A stretch of 64,000 nt of DNA, taken from positions 13,742,501 to 13,806,500 of the forward strand of contig CM066916.1 of NCBI GenBank assembly GCA_033964015.1. Reading direction: 5' to 3'. Positions 9,360-20,702 of the stretch are shown piece after piece. This DNA is from Scolanthus callimorphus. Lineage: Eukaryota; Cnidaria; Anthozoa; Actiniaria; Edwardsiidae. Under the pieces are notes generated by a model. That model did no database searches, was not told the origin of the DNA, and was given only the letters and a program-made list of their open reading frames with translations. Every line of letters begins with the position of its first letter. Position 1 is the first letter of the stretch. The position numbers and the translations under genes are program-made.

Positions 9360-10001
9360 TTATTGCTTTCCTTCAGTGTAGACGTACATGGGAAATTCTT
9401 TAGGAAGAATATGAGATCGTAAACGACATTGTTCTGGTGTCATTGGATGAAAATCCAACATGAGGTAACCATGAGGTTCTTCGGTGGCTTGATGAAAGGC
9501 ATCCATCACGTAAGGAACACGTCCAGGAAACGCTTGTTGGGCTAACATCTGTACGCCTAAACGATCTCTTGGATTCTTGAACAACACGATGTAATGCGTG
9601 TTGAGTGAAATGGTACGTGCGTGCTTATTGGGTGGAAACAAGTTCTGTGTTAAAAACAACGTGGTGATGTTGTGATGATGGGATTCCTGTGTAAACACGC
9701 GTACCACACGATCCATTTGATCCATTAAATCGTCCATCACCAAGAGGCCTGGAGTATCGTGAGGACCAAACAAGTCGGTGACGTTGTCTGGGAGTCCTTG
9801 ATGGAAGGTCACACCCAGGTTCCGTTGAATAGACGTAAACAACGGTTGCCATTCGCCATAACAATACACAATTTTTCGAAATTGTTTGTTGAACGCAAGA
9901 GCGACTTGTTGAAGCAATTGGTGTGTAAACGTGGTTTTACCCGATTGACTTGGACCCACCACCAAAATGCTACATGGACAACGAAAACGACGATCGTCCA
10001 T
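9360..10001 (-). CDS. DNA-packaging ATPase (FtsK/HerA, A32-like)
   Basis: 213 residues, ATG at 9999-10001. Walker A is GPSQSGKT (residues 16-23); Walker B is LLVMDDLM (86-93). A conserved TQNLFPP motif follows about 50 residues later, as in Polinton and poxvirus A32-type ATPases. Known role: pumping genomic DNA into the capsid. Reading frame intact and length normal for Polintons. It precedes the protease gene in the usual morphogenesis cluster. Confidence 0.93.
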   Translation of the reverse strand: MDDRRFRCPCSILVVGPSQSGKTTFTHQLLQQVALAFNKQFRKIVYCYGEWQPLFTSIQRNLGVTFHQGLPDNVTDLFGPHDTPGLLVMDDLMDQMDRVVRVFTQESHHHNITTLFLTQNLFPPNKHARTISLNTHYIVLFKNPRDRLGVQMLAQQAFPGRVPYVMDAFHQATEEPHGYLMLDFHPMTPEQCRLRSHILPKEFPMYVYTEGKQ

Positions 10002-10095
10002 GCTGACGTCTAGATTCCATATGAGCCTTTGCCTACATCTACACCTTACTATATACTCAACAACAACAACATTTGGTGATGAAACATCATTTTTA

Positions 10096-10632
10096 TTATA
10101 ACTTTAACATGTGTAACAAAGAGCGCTGAACAAGAGCGCATTGACGACTACGCTTAGGATTACAAGGTACTTGTCGTCGTTGTAAAAATCGATCACGCAC
10201 AAAGGTGCGAACATTCTGATCGTTCCATTGCAAATTTGGTGTAAACATAGCAGCTACTGTTCCATGACGTTTGCCACGTACACGGTTCCACAAGAAGAAC
10301 AAACAATGTTGTCCACATACGTCAGAGTCCATGGCTTGAATCCTACGAGTGTTGTGCACGAGTTGTGGACGTAACTTGCAAAAGTTCGTAATGGCTTGAC
10401 CATACACTTGTGGAGGAAATCCAAAACTGTCCCAGAATTCACACGTCTCGGGTGTAAAGTACACAGCTAACCAATGAGATCCTGGACGATCGCTTGGATC
10501 CACGTTCATGATGTAGGCTTGATTGGGAAATGGGACTTTGGTAGGTAGCAAATCAGATGGGAACACGCCACCAAACACGGGGTTTAACTTGGGATCGTTG
10601 TGTACGAGCAGTTCTAACTGATCCGTGTTCAT
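10096..10632 (-). CDS. Adenain-like cysteine protease (maturation protease)
   Basis: 178 residues. The catalytic set is visible in adenain order: His53 in GSHWLAVYF, Asp68 in FWDSFG, Gln99 for the oxyanion hole, and Cys106 in DVCGQHC, exactly seven residues after the Gln as in adenovirus protease. Likely cleaves capsid precursors. The start codon overlaps the capsid stop codon by ATGA, so the two genes are tightly coupled. Frame intact. Confidence 0.93.
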   Translation of the reverse strand: MNTDQLELLVHNDPKLNPVFGGVFPSDLLPTKVPFPNQAYIMNVDPSDRPGSHWLAVYFTPETCEFWDSFGFPPQVYGQAITNFCKLRPQLVHNTRRIQAMDSDVCGQHCLFFLWNRVRGKRHGTVAAMFTPNLQWNDQNVRTFVRDRFLQRRQVPCNPKRSRQCALVQRSLLHMLKL

Positions 10633-11939
10633 CCTTGAATGTCGTAAATCACTTGACCTAATTGGTCCACTTCGATGGTGTTGTTGAACTCGCCGTAGAC
10701 GACAATGGTGTTCACCTGCGCGGTGGCATCCCCAAATGTCAGGTACAGGTCAACGTTGCCTTTATATTGAGGTTGAAAGTACCCTGACGAGGCATTGCCT
10801 GCTGGTGTAAAGTCGTAGGCAAACAATGAATAACCAGCCTTGAACTCGTCGAACGTAAGGTTGAGTCCTTGTCCGCGGTAGGTACCACACACGTTATCGA
10901 ACAACATATGGTACAAATCTATATCCTTGTCATCAATGGTAGACAGTGTTCCATAGGGGGTCTCTTGTCCATCCACGGTTACTTTGATGGTCGACAAAGC
11001 AAACATTTGGAAATTGAATGGATTCTTCCCTTTGTTACCATTGTAGGCAGCATTCTCAACCATCCCTAAAATCATACGTTTAGGAACCAGTCCCTGGAAC
11101 AAGTCTCCTTCATAATGGGACAAGGATCCAGTACCAATTTGCCGGGTCTTCACAATGGCTGACGTCACAGGGTACTTGGCTGTACGTGCATTCGATCCTG
11201 TCATGAGTTCACGTTGGTTTAACTTGACGTTAGGGGCTGGAGTCACGTGATACATGCGTAGGATAAAGTCCTCGATGACGATCTTTTCGGTACCATGTTC
11301 CGACATCAGACAGAACGCTGTATCATGCATATCAAACTTGATTTTCATCTCGGTGTTGTCCAGAAGGTAACGTCCTGAGTGAAAGAGATCACAAAACAAG
11401 GGGCCTTCCATGCAGAATTTTTCGCCTGCTTTAGTACGAGCTGCACGTGCCTTGAGTCCAGGATTCAAATTAGCGCCTGTAGCTGCATGATTAAATTGTT
11501 CCATGGATCCACTGTCTTTTTTCCACATGGCACATTCCAGATACGATTCTTGAGCTTCTTTAGGATAATTCAACAACGTCTCGATGAAGGCACGATACGC
11601 ATACGTGTCGGTTTGCAAGGTGACGGCTTGATCGTTCAATTTCACAGTCACTTGTTGGATCATCGAATGAAGAAAGTTGTTGACAGGTCCCACTTTATCG
11701 CCTGCTACAACTTTATCACCATTAGCTTTGGTGAGCTTGGCCACGATACGGAAATGAGTCTTTTTCAAATCAATCATTGTAGGACCCCTACGAATGATGA
11801 ACTGATAGTACTTGTCCCCTTTGTCCGTGGGTGAATACTCAACGTATCGTCCTGATGTCACAGCTACATCTGTTGGTGGTACCGTAAACAAGTCCATGCC
11901 TGGATTGGCAGCAGCAAGTGAAGCAGTATGAACACTCAT
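10629..11939 (-). CDS. Major capsid protein, double jelly roll
   Basis: The ATG at 11937-11939 is used (436 residues); the frame extends upstream to a TTG at 12029 but without another ATG. The N-terminal signature MDLFTVPPTDVAV... followed by TMIDLKKTHFRIVA is characteristic of Polinton major capsid proteins, which form pseudo-hexameric capsomers. Frame intact, length as expected. It lies between the protease (4-nt overlap) and the pVI-like gene. Confidence 0.92.
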   Translation of the reverse strand: MSVHTASLAAANPGMDLFTVPPTDVAVTSGRYVEYSPTDKGDKYYQFIIRRGPTMIDLKKTHFRIVAKLTKANGDKVVAGDKVGPVNNFLHSMIQQVTVKLNDQAVTLQTDTYAYRAFIETLLNYPKEAQESYLECAMWKKDSGSMEQFNHAATGANLNPGLKARAARTKAGEKFCMEGPLFCDLFHSGRYLLDNTEMKIKFDMHDTAFCLMSEHGTEKIVIEDFILRMYHVTPAPNVKLNQRELMTGSNARTAKYPVTSAIVKTRQIGTGSLSHYEGDLFQGLVPKRMILGMVENAAYNGNKGKNPFNFQMFALSTIKVTVDGQETPYGTLSTIDDKDIDLYHMLFDNVCGTYRGQGLNLTFDEFKAGYSLFAYDFTPAGNASSGYFQPQYKGNVDLYLTFGDATAQVNTIVVYGEFNNTIEVDQLGQVIYDIQG

Positions 11940-12025
11940 GTTGACGATGAGGAGCTCTTGACAGTAGTTGAGGTGATGTCCAACTGATAAGAAGGCATGA
12001 ATGTCCAAGTCTTTTATAACTGTTT

Positions 12026-12411
12026 TCAATCAAAAATGTCCTTGGTATGACGACGACGACGTTTAGCCATGGCAGGCTTAGGTTGACGACGACGACGACG
12101 TTTTAGACGAGCACCACCCACTTGTGGTATACCTCGTGTAGCGATTTCCGCTTGTTTACGTATACCTTTTGTAGCGAGTTCCCAACCAGGCATGTTAGGA
12201 ACAAAGTCTCTTCCCACCGAACGTAATACACCACCGACACCACCTACACCAAATCCCATTTGTACAGGTACAGGGTACCCATGAAAAACTCCGTTTCTTT
12301 TTGTAGATGACGTGGAAAATAGGTAAAGGGTCCTTTTCCTGTTTGTGATTTAGACGGTAGAGCAGCAAGAGCACCACGAGCCATATTCAGCATATCGTTG
12401 TACCACACCAT
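12026..12411 (-). pseudogene. pVI-like basic minor capsid protein, frame change near 12285
   Basis: The C-terminal part (12026-12259) starts in a Gly-rich hydrophobic stretch (GFGVGGVGGVLRSVG) and ends in Arg-rich clusters, like the adenovirus pVI/pX-type peptides of Polintons. An ATG at 12409-12411 opens a frame carrying ARGALAALPSKSQTGKGPF that seems to be its true N-terminus. That frame slips out of register near a run of T on the coding strand at about 12285. A single missing base would explain this. It lies between penton and capsid genes. Confidence 0.6.
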
Positions 12412-12425
12412 ATCTTCTTCTTCTT

Positions 12426-13345
12426 CTAGGCAAATCGCACACGACGCAAATGTAGTGTTACCTGTACGGCGCCTGCTTGAAATGGCACGGTTTCGCCTGT
12501 GTCGTCGGTTATATGGATACGGATCTTGTTGATGATTTGAGTACGTAGTGGCAAGTAGTAGGGATTGAGAAAGTTTCGTTCCACAGGGAATCCAGGTTCT
12601 CCTTCAGGAACAAAGGTACGTAATAAATTGTTGGCATCACTTCCCATCACAATATGCGAGTCCACAACGTTAGTGTACACGTAAAAGCTTTGGAACGGTG
12701 TACATCTGCTCGTTCACGTACGCTGGAGGTGAAGGTCTGTAGTCCGCTAGCATTCTTTTTGTCGGCTAAAATATATACCATTCTCCTACGGTTTCATCAG
12801 TTACCCCAAAGAGACGAGCAATACCATGGGGTTTCCCGAGTTCAAGTTCAGTGATTGAACCAACTGTATCGAATCCCAAAGCCATTGCTAATCGTGGCCG
12901 TAGTAGTAGCATCATTTCATTGGTTAACTTGATCGTGGTCATGTTCTCTTTATAATTGTATTTGAACTCAATCTTATTGTGATTGGTTTCGTGTGGCCGT
13001 AATTTACGTTGTAGCTCATGCTTGATAAATTTGTTAGTAACTCTCTTCATGCCTTTCACAATATCTTCCAGCTTGGTGTACTTTCCTTTGGGTAACGTGT
13101 ACTTTGTCCATATTTCGTTAGGGTTACCACGTGAGTGGAAAGAACCATATGTCAAGATCTTCTTTTTGCAGCAAACTCCACGAATGGGGGTAGATGATGT
13201 TGGTAACCGCCATTTCCCATGATCCTTCGCGCAAATCGATAGGATATTTGGTTCGTATGGTAAAATCGCCTGCTTTGTTGTCGGGAAGGGCATCTTCGAT
13301 AGCATTGCTTGACAGCGTAATCACTTGGTCCGATCGAGTAGACAT
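12426..13345 (-). pseudogene. Penton-like minor capsid protein (single jelly roll), several frame changes
   Basis: The ATG at 13343-13345 opens MSTRSDQVITLSSNAIEDALPDNK. The frame moves near 13165 to a second segment (ITELELGKPHGIARLFGV), then changes at least once more between about 12765 and 12690. The last part is the well-conserved C-terminus: FVPEGEPG, then NPYYLPL and DDTGETVPFQAG. This block order is that of the Polinton penton protein that plugs capsid vertices. At least three indels are needed to explain the breaks. Confidence 0.75.
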
Positions 13346-13375
13346 CCTGAGGCAACTGATGTCTTTGATGGTATA

Positions 13376-14510
13376 TCACACGATTTTATGCACTTGACTT
13401 GCTAGGATCCAACTGTCGTACTTGTCAGGCCAGCCACGCCAATGTACCAAATACTCTTCTTGACGTCCTTTTCCACGGCTCTTGACAATTTTGTCGATAC
13501 GAAAGACATCTTTTTGTTCATCCATGCTGACTTTTTGCAATTCTTGTTCGTAAAATTGTCCTTCCAACAACGAACCGTCGTATTCGCGTAGTCGATACGC
13601 ATAGGGATCCCGTGCCGTCATCCGATAGGCAATCGTAAACACTTCTTCCGTCCAGTTGGGTAAATACCCTTTTGCAAACACGTGTTTGACTTTACTTATA
13701 CGTACTAAATCTCCCACTTGAAATTTAGGTTTTAGCTTCTTCTTCTTCTTCTTCTGAGCCTTCTTCTGGTACAAGTATGCCATACGTCTTGAGCATTGGC
13801 TAACGTGACGTCAGCAGGGGCACGACGAATGCTTCGATGATACGAATGATTGTAATTGTGCATGAGTTGCGGAAGCACGTCAATGTAACGTACTGTCTCT
13901 TTGTAGGTGAACCATCGCCACATCCATGTTTTTAACGTACGATTAAATCGTTCGACGACGGAAGCTTTGGTTTCGCTCTTGGTGGTAAAGTGATGGATGT
14001 TCTTCGATTTGAGAAACGCTTGAAAGTTTCGATTTAAGAACTCGGATCCATCATCCGTCTGCAATTTCTCAGGCACACGACCTTCCTTGAATATTTTCTG
14101 AAACGCCTTGATCAAACTAAGGCCCGTCTTGTTCTTCAAGGGTACTGCCCATGCGTACTTGCTTAACACGTCAATGACGGTTAATATGTAGTTGTAGCCA
14201 TTATTTTTGGTTCTGTACGCTTGCATGTCACACAAATCCGCTTGCCATTGTTCGTCGATACCTTGGACGACCACACGATTGCGTGGAAAACGACGACGGT
14301 ACGGTTTATGGAGTGTATATGACGGTTGAGACCGTATCCAAGCTAAGACTGTGCTCTTTTTTATACCTTTTGAGCGCATAGCCCTTGCCAGTTTGGCAAC
14401 ACCGCCAAAGCAGCAACATTGTTTGGGTCGTAATAGGCTTGCTGGAGTAGACGTTCGATATTCTTCTTCTTCTTCTGTGCTACGGTCTGCTTGGGTTTCC
14501 TGGGTGCCAT
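13376..14510 (-). pseudogene. Retroviral-type integrase with C-terminal chromodomain, two frame changes
   Basis: The true start is probably the ATG at 14508-14510, in the frame that reads a Lys-rich leader and then LLQQAYYDPNNVAA. That frame is lost near 14400, where a run of T appears one base short. The core frame has the DDE catalytic set: Asp in WQADLCDM, Asp in LQTDDGSEF, Glu in VVERFNRTL about 33 residues later. A second frame change near 13785 separates the C-terminal part, which has an SH3-like basic domain and a chromodomain (YLVHWRGWPDKYDSWI). Chromodomains guide Ty3/gypsy-type integrases to chromatin. Longer frames starting at 14610 are not the native N-terminus. Confidence 0.85.
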
Positions 14511-14752
14511 CGACTACAACAATATGACCACCACAACACGCTAGCATACAACGTATACGTTTCAATAAGTTACGACACGTTAGTATGGGACGGTCTTTAA
14601 AACATACCATCCTTAGCGGTGTTCAACACCAAATGATCATTCAATGCTGGGTCATCCCCCTTTATAGACAAAAATCACACTATTTGGTTTTATAAGTTCT
14701 TTATTACATAACTTTATATATACACTGCTTATCAAAAGTGTTAAAAGTCCAT

Positions 14753-14864
14753 ATCCATAAGGGTACACGTTTGTTGTACACGAAGCTTAACAAAAGTTCA
14801 AAGTCCATAATACCCATAAGGGTAAGTGTACATGCCACGTCGTACACGTTTGTTGTACACGACC
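14753..14864 (-). repeat. Small direct duplication at the polymerase 3' end
   Basis: The block CATAAGGGTACACGTTTGTT, followed by GTACACGA, at 14754-14785 recurs around 14815-14862 with a short insertion. The second copy encodes the polymerase C-terminus; the first lies just past the stop codon. Confidence 0.6.
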
Positions 14865-17800
14865 TTGAAGGACTTGGTTTCTGATACGGTATGCAACGTA
14901 CGGGTCGTCACATTGCGTCGAATGGTGTGGGGATTGGTCACTTGACGCACAGGGTTCCCATGACCCTCCAACAATTCTACCATGCTATCCAAATTCACTG
15001 TTTCTGTGGTACGTAGATTCATGCGTAGTCCTTTGACTTTGCACACGGTCTTGCCATGGTTGGTCTTGTACCCATAACTCTTGGGTCCTGTGGCCACATA
15101 GTGCACGATGTGTTCTTCTGGATCGAGTTCGCTGGTCAGTTCACCCAAGTAATCGCCAAGTGGTGGTTTCCATTGACCAGGACGCCACGTAAAGATGACA
15201 CTGTCTGTATCGTGGTACAAACATCGGTCCCCCAAACCATCCATGACGTCATACAACTTGAGACGTGCATACGCTGTGGTGTAAGCAGCAAAGACAACGT
15301 TGGTGTGTGCTTTCGTCTTCAGAAACTTCTCTGCCATCTTGTAGTGAATCTGGACCGTATCGTCATTCACGATCAACACATCACTCACTTCGATGCTGTC
15401 GTCTGTCATCAGATCGAAGTACTTTTCTGGACTTTCCACGTACTCGGTACGTCTCCGATTCGATTGCTCGCCAAATTTTCCCCACATGCAATTCAGGAAC
15501 ATTTTGGCGACAGAGCGGAGACCTGGATTCTTCTCGATACGCTCACGATCCAATCGAATGCCTTGATGTTCTTCATACTGTTCCACGTACCGGACCTTGT
15601 CTTCTTCCGTCTCGCACCAACTTGGCCATCCTGAAGCTTCTTGCTTGTACTTGAGAAACGTCTTGATGTACTCTTCGAACAAGCGTTCCCATTGAGCCCA
15701 GTGCCACACCTCATACACTTTCATCACTTTATACCCTTTCTCCTGAGCTTTGAACAGTTCCACGTGCGTCCACGTACCGGTAAAAGCGCGTTCTTCCTCA
15801 GTGTGCGTGCATGGATGATCTTGGTTCTCTTCTTGAGCACAGGTGTGACACAAGGGAAACATCAGCTTGTCGCTGATGCGTACGGGAAGCACTGGGAAGT
15901 AAACATCTTTGGGTGGAAGGACACGTACTTTCATCAATCCGCGATACAGGTGCAGGTCTTGTTGGATCTCATCGTTCACCAGAACTTCTGGATGTCCCAC
16001 AGGGTACTCACACGTGACATTCACGTACGGATACAACGACGTGAAATCGTAATAGTGGAGTTGCTCGTCATCCTTGCTTCGCATCGTAAACGGATTGCAT
16101 TGGTACGTCCACCAAAGAAACTCTCTCGGGGTTCCAAGGGCTTGCACTTCTCCACGTCACCGACCATCGCTTGTATCCTAGGAGTTGCTGTCAGTTCACG
16201 ATCAAACTCACATTCCCACACTTCCACGAGGTGGTAACCAGCCCGAGTAATAAAGGTGCGCACGTTGCACGTGTCATGGTAGAGATCACCCATAGTAGTG
16301 CCAGAGAAAGGATTCCTCGTGTCCTTTGTGTAGCACTTGGGACATCCGTGATAGAGACATCCATGGTATTGGTACACGGTATGAGTACTCTCTGCATACC
16401 CGTCGACCTTGTACCGTCCCACCTTGAATTCCCCTTCGCTCGTGCCAGCGTGACGAATATGCACTCCATCAGTGATGTGCCTGTACTCGAGCCACTGCAA
16501 TGCTTTGAGCGAGTGCACGTCGCGTCCACGGTATCCTTGAGCAGGAATCACAGCAACGGTGTTGGCCTTGAGAAATTTGGTGCGCAAAATAAGACTGCAC
16601 AACGATGCAATGGTGACCGACGTGTGAAACGGATGGACGTCACCCGTTGCCATGGTAAGCTTGTCAAAGGCCAAAACAGCTTTCTTCAACACTTCAACGT
16701 CTTGATGACAATAAGACGCCAGTTCTGCTTGGAAATTGAACACGGCACCACGTGCGACTTCGTTCTCGTACCACGTGCGTAACGCATCAGCATCTTTCTT
16801 CGTCATGTTTTCAATGCCATAATACTTGAGATCAGGCATAGGTCCCACGTACGTTTGGTTCTCTGGGGTGTTGAAGAAATGTGGAAAGTCGCCTTTGCGT
16901 ACCTCTTGATCAAATCCCATAGCTTTGGGAAGTTGACGCAATGCCATCTGGAGATAATTCAACGTGCACTTCATACTGATCTTGAGATCGGGGAGTCCGA
17001 GCATCATGATCTTTCCTCCATTAAAAATAACAGTAGGCCTTAATGCATTCTTGAACAAGTACTCCAAGATAGGATAGGAATCGTACCCTTTAAAGTTGTG
17101 TGCCAAACACGTGTATCCTGCATTGCTTCCACCAAACAACCATTGACAAAACTCGTCCAGAGCTTGTTCCCCTTGGAAACCACGTTTACGCAATCCGCAC
17201 GTGTCACAAGTAGGATGTGAGTCTAAGGGTAGATCACGACAGTCCTCACACAGTTTCTGGACACCACAAATTGACCCGATGTTGCGTACCCATGGGTTGA
17301 GCCTCAAAATCAAAGATGATGAGCCGCAGTTGATCCTCCTCCTCCTCGTTCTTCTTCTTCCGTCCTGTCACTGCTGCTGCTCCTACGGGAACATAACATA
17401 AGTGATCCTTGTCGACCATCTTTTGCAGACGTGACACACGTATTCACCACACTTGTGAGGCTTGCCTTCCCGTCTCTTGTCTAAGACATCAAACCTCGTA
17501 AGACATTCTTCACACTTGTGTATCTTCTGGCACTGGGACCATTCCTTCCGATTATTCGCGGGACCATGCTTTTTCACGCGACGATGGTTGTCAAAACATT
17601 GCTGGGTACGGAAGTAACGGTTACAGTCGGCACAATGTTGCCAGTTCCATCGTATGACATCATCATCATCGACACTCTGAGGAGAACAGTTCTTTTCACC
17701 ACAAGCACTACATAGGATATTGCATTTGTGCTTGCCTTGATCTGAGTGGCCCTTGTTACATTTGATACAGAAGTAGCTTTTACCCAGGAGGCCATTCATT

Positions 17801-18268
17801 TTAGTGATGAAATGGTAATGGGTTCCTTCAAGGCACAAGTACAAATGATATTTAGGCTCCTCCTCCAAAGTACCTTGCCAAATAATACCATACATATGTT
17901 CTCTGGACACGAGGTAGAGCTTGAACCCTTGTGGAGCCAAATACGTTTGGAACTTTTTCAGTTCTTCAATACCGCACTCTCCTTCAGGGACGCCAGCTTG
18001 TTGGTGCAACTCTTTAGCTCTTTTACGTTGAGTACCATTCTCCTTGTTTCCTGCCTGCTGTTTATACATGTTAATATAATCCCGTTTTGTTCCGGTATGG
18101 TAAGCGATTCCAATCGCGATCGCACGTGCAGCACAAAGATTATCCTGATTACGTACTCGAACTATAGATCTCTTCATCTTTGCCCATGTCTCCGCATCCG
18201 CACAATCCAAGGTTTTCCTATTCTTCTTAGAGTGCTTCTTCTTCTTCTCACCAGCCGGGACATCGTCG

Positions 18269-18304
<36 letters not shown>

Positions 18305-19443
18305 GTAGTATCATCATCATCATCATCATATCCACCATGACCACCACGGGGTGTACGTGCTCGTATCACGTGCAACTGAAACTGTCCATTGAGAACAAAT
18401 TCCTCGTTAGATTGCACAATGGTTTCAATCTGTCCCATAATCCTTTGCGGTGTCAACTGTTCCCGTAGCATAAACGGTAACGATATGGGATTCTTCAGAG
18501 CTGGAGCATTCAAGGTCACGCGAGCAAAGTCCTTGTTAGGTACACCTTTGAGCGTTTCTTCTAACACACTGTCAAGAACACGCTCCACATCTTGCATGGC
18601 TTCTTGGACAGTTGACCGTAGAGGAAGATTGATGTTTAAATCATAATCAGAACAATCGGTTTTCATCTTACGCGAATGACGAGTGTGGACTTCATTCAAT
18701 TGGTACGAAATACCATCATCATTCTCTTCCTCCTCCTCCTCCTCCTCCTCCTCTTGCTCGTCATGGGTGCGTTTGACACCTCTTCCAATTTGATTGTCAA
18801 CATCTTGTGGTGACGGCGGTGGTGGTGGTGGTGACGGTATTGGCTGTGATGGTAGTGGTGGTGGTGGTGGTGATGGCAGTGGTTGATTGTCAACATCTTG
18901 GGGTGGCGACGGCCCTGGTGTTTGTGGTCTATGAGCCGTCATATCCGTATACTGCTGGTATAGCTCTTCAAAACTTTTTGTCATATCAACATCATCTTGC
19001 ATCATCCACGCGATAAAATCATCAACAAATCCTTCCTCTACTACTTCCACTTGTGGTGACGACGGCTGTGGTGGTTGGTCATTCAAATGCTGCTCAAAGA
19101 GCTCTTCAACACTTTGTGCCATATCGACGTCACCATCCTCTTGTAGAATCCAATCGAGGAACTCATTAGTAGGAAGCTCTGGTGACGGTGACGGTGGTGG
19201 TGGTGGTGGTGGTGATTGATCAATGAATTCTCCCAACTCAAATTGCTCCATCCAAGTAGGTTGTAGTTCCTCGATCAAATCATACAACTCTCTCTGTTCT
19301 CCTTCTAACAAATCTCCCAGAGATGTTTCTTGTTGTTGTTCTTCTCTCACCGCCATTACGTCTTCTTCTTCTTCTTCTTCCATCATTTTCTTCAATATCC
19401 GAAGTGCATCTTCTACATCATCCTCTTCACTTGATCCCGACAT
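14798..19443 (-). pseudogene. Protein-primed family-B DNA polymerase with large N-terminal extension, three frame changes
   Basis: The ATG at 19441-19443 is chosen over an upstream GTG. The N-terminal ~690 residues are acidic and Pro/Asp-rich. They include a folded block with DNLCAARAI and a later THYHFITK, a Cys...His arrangement suggestive of a papain/OTU-like fold, then a Cys/His zinc-binding region. The exonuclease follows: IIFDFEAQ (~17300), HNFKGYDSYP (~17090), YCHQDVEVL (~16700). The polymerase has DFTSLYPY (~16035), CMWGKFGE (~15480) and YHDTDS (~15208). Frame changes lie near 17425, 17275 and 16095. All catalytic residues are still encoded. Role: replication of the element by protein priming. 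Confidence 0.9.
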
Positions 19444-19955
19444 CTTTCTTCTTCTTCTTCCTATCACGACGAGCAGAGGACGACTGTGATCTCAAACTGA
19501 GCTCACGCCTTTTATAATAGTGGGATGACGTCATCGGATCGAAATCCCTGTAATTTGATTGGTGCGTTAAGCACGCATTCTGATTGGTTGAAATCCAAAT
19601 TCTAGCCTTCTGATTGGTGGATTTCGATCCGCTTGTAAATTGACCTTTGGACTCTGATGACCTTCGATGACCTTGATCCTGTTTCCTCGGACGTCCGCAT
19701 CAAAATACTCAAATGTGATTGGTGGATTTCGATCCGCTGATAAATTGACCTTTGGACTTTGGACCCCGACCTTTGGAACTCAAAATCCCTGTAATTTGAT
19801 TGGTGCGTTAAGCACGCCATCTGATTGGCTGAAATCCAAATTCTAGCCTTCTGATTGGTGGATTTCGATCCGATGACATCATCCAAAAAAGTATATAAAG
19901 GAGAAATTTGACGAATTCAGTTCAGTTCTGGAGCTGACGTCGACACGTGAAGATC
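19444..19955. promoter_or_regulatory. Divergent promoter between polymerase and RING2, with ~95-bp direct repeat
   Basis: Two direct copies of a ~95-bp block (about 19540-19632 and 19783-19875) carry ATTTGATTGGTGCGTTAAGC and TTCTGATTGGTGGATTTCG, giving many CCAAT boxes. TGACGTCAT lies at about 19526 and TGACATCAT at about 19874. TATATAAAG at about 19893 points to RING2, and TTTATAATA near 19512 on the other strand faces the polymerase. The same three motifs form the 5961-6495 promoter. Confidence 0.7.
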
Positions 19956-20459
19956 ATGAGTGACAACAAGGAAGAAGAAGCTTCAGAACTTTGTTGTGTT
20001 ATTTGTTTAGCAAAACAAGGAGAAGAAGAAAAAGATGGCGACAACAAACTCGAAGTTATGGAATGCTGTCATAAGCAATGTCATCTACGATGCTTGACAC
20101 AATGGCATCAACGACAACAACATGAAACCACATGCCCTCATTGTAGACGTGTACAGCGCCGAAGAGGAGATCCACCAACGCAACCACCATCACCTCCCTC
20201 GTCGCCGTTCGAAGGTAGGAATGCTACAGATGATGAGGATGATGACGAGCAGCACCCCTCCGCCGTTCCAATCCATTCCTCCATGCCTTCATTCGAACCT
20301 ATCTGGCGTACAATATTTTTACTTCATGATAGTCATCGTGATACTTTTTATGACCTGTACAATCTACGTGACGAATTGAATTGGGCATTGGAAAGCAACA
20401 TCCGGTTTCTGATCGGCCTGATATTTCAGGAGCAAGACATGTGTGGTCACAAGTTTTAG
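19956..20459 (+). CDS. RING-finger protein 2 (probable E3 ubiquitin ligase) of the Polinton
   Basis: ATG at 19956 (an in-frame GTG lies at 19947); 167 residues as read. RING pattern: CCVICLAKQ, then ECCHKQCHLRCLTQW, then CPHC, the same plan as RING1 at 5114. After the finger comes a Pro/Ser linker, then GRNATDDEDDDE. This acidic block starts exactly at a GT that could be a splice donor (AAG|GTAGGAATG, 20214) and is repeated at 20703. The remaining tail fits the beginning of the domain that is intact at 20703-21137, so the natural protein may be longer or spliced. Confidence 0.7.
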   Translation: MSDNKEEEASELCCVICLAKQGEEEKDGDNKLEVMECCHKQCHLRCLTQWHQRQQHETTCPHCRRVQRRRGDPPTQPPSPPSSPFEGRNATDDEDDDEQHPSAVPIHSSMPSFEPIWRTIFLLHDSHRDTFYDLYNLRDELNWALESNIRFLIGLIFQEQDMCGHKF

Positions 20460-20682
20460 CAGGGGAACTGCGGAGGAGATTTCCTGAGGTTGAAATATAC
20501 CATGACAAATACGCCATCTCGTTACCTGTATACCTCGATGGTAGACGATGGCCACGAAATTTTATAAGAGTGACTCATGTCAAATTCCCGTGACAATTGA
20601 ATACGACGACGACGCTGGTACTTACACCTTTACGGATGTACAACCAGAATCCGAATGGTTAATCACATATGATGCCATCTGA
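20440..20682 (+). pseudogene. Degenerate first copy of the duplicated acidic-domain protein
   Basis: In two successive frames this stretch encodes blocks matching the second copy in order: VW...RRRF...IYHDKYAIS...DG...VTHVKFP against VW...RERF...IYGDNTIS...DG...VTDVIIP, and then a segment beginning VTIEYDDD against VTSRRLRH. Frame changes fall near 20440 and at 20590. It continues the RING2 reading region. Confidence 0.55.
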
Positions 20683-20702
20683 TGAACTCTGTTTTCTCCG
20701 TA

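Noticed and set aside
10629..12029. Capsid start at 12029
   Set aside because: That position is TTG; the ATG at 11939 gives the conserved N-terminus.
13732..14610. Integrase starting at the ATG at 14610
   Set aside because: Its first ~70 residues (Cys/Val-rich, then poly-Glu) do not fit; the conserved N-terminal block is in another frame starting at 14510.
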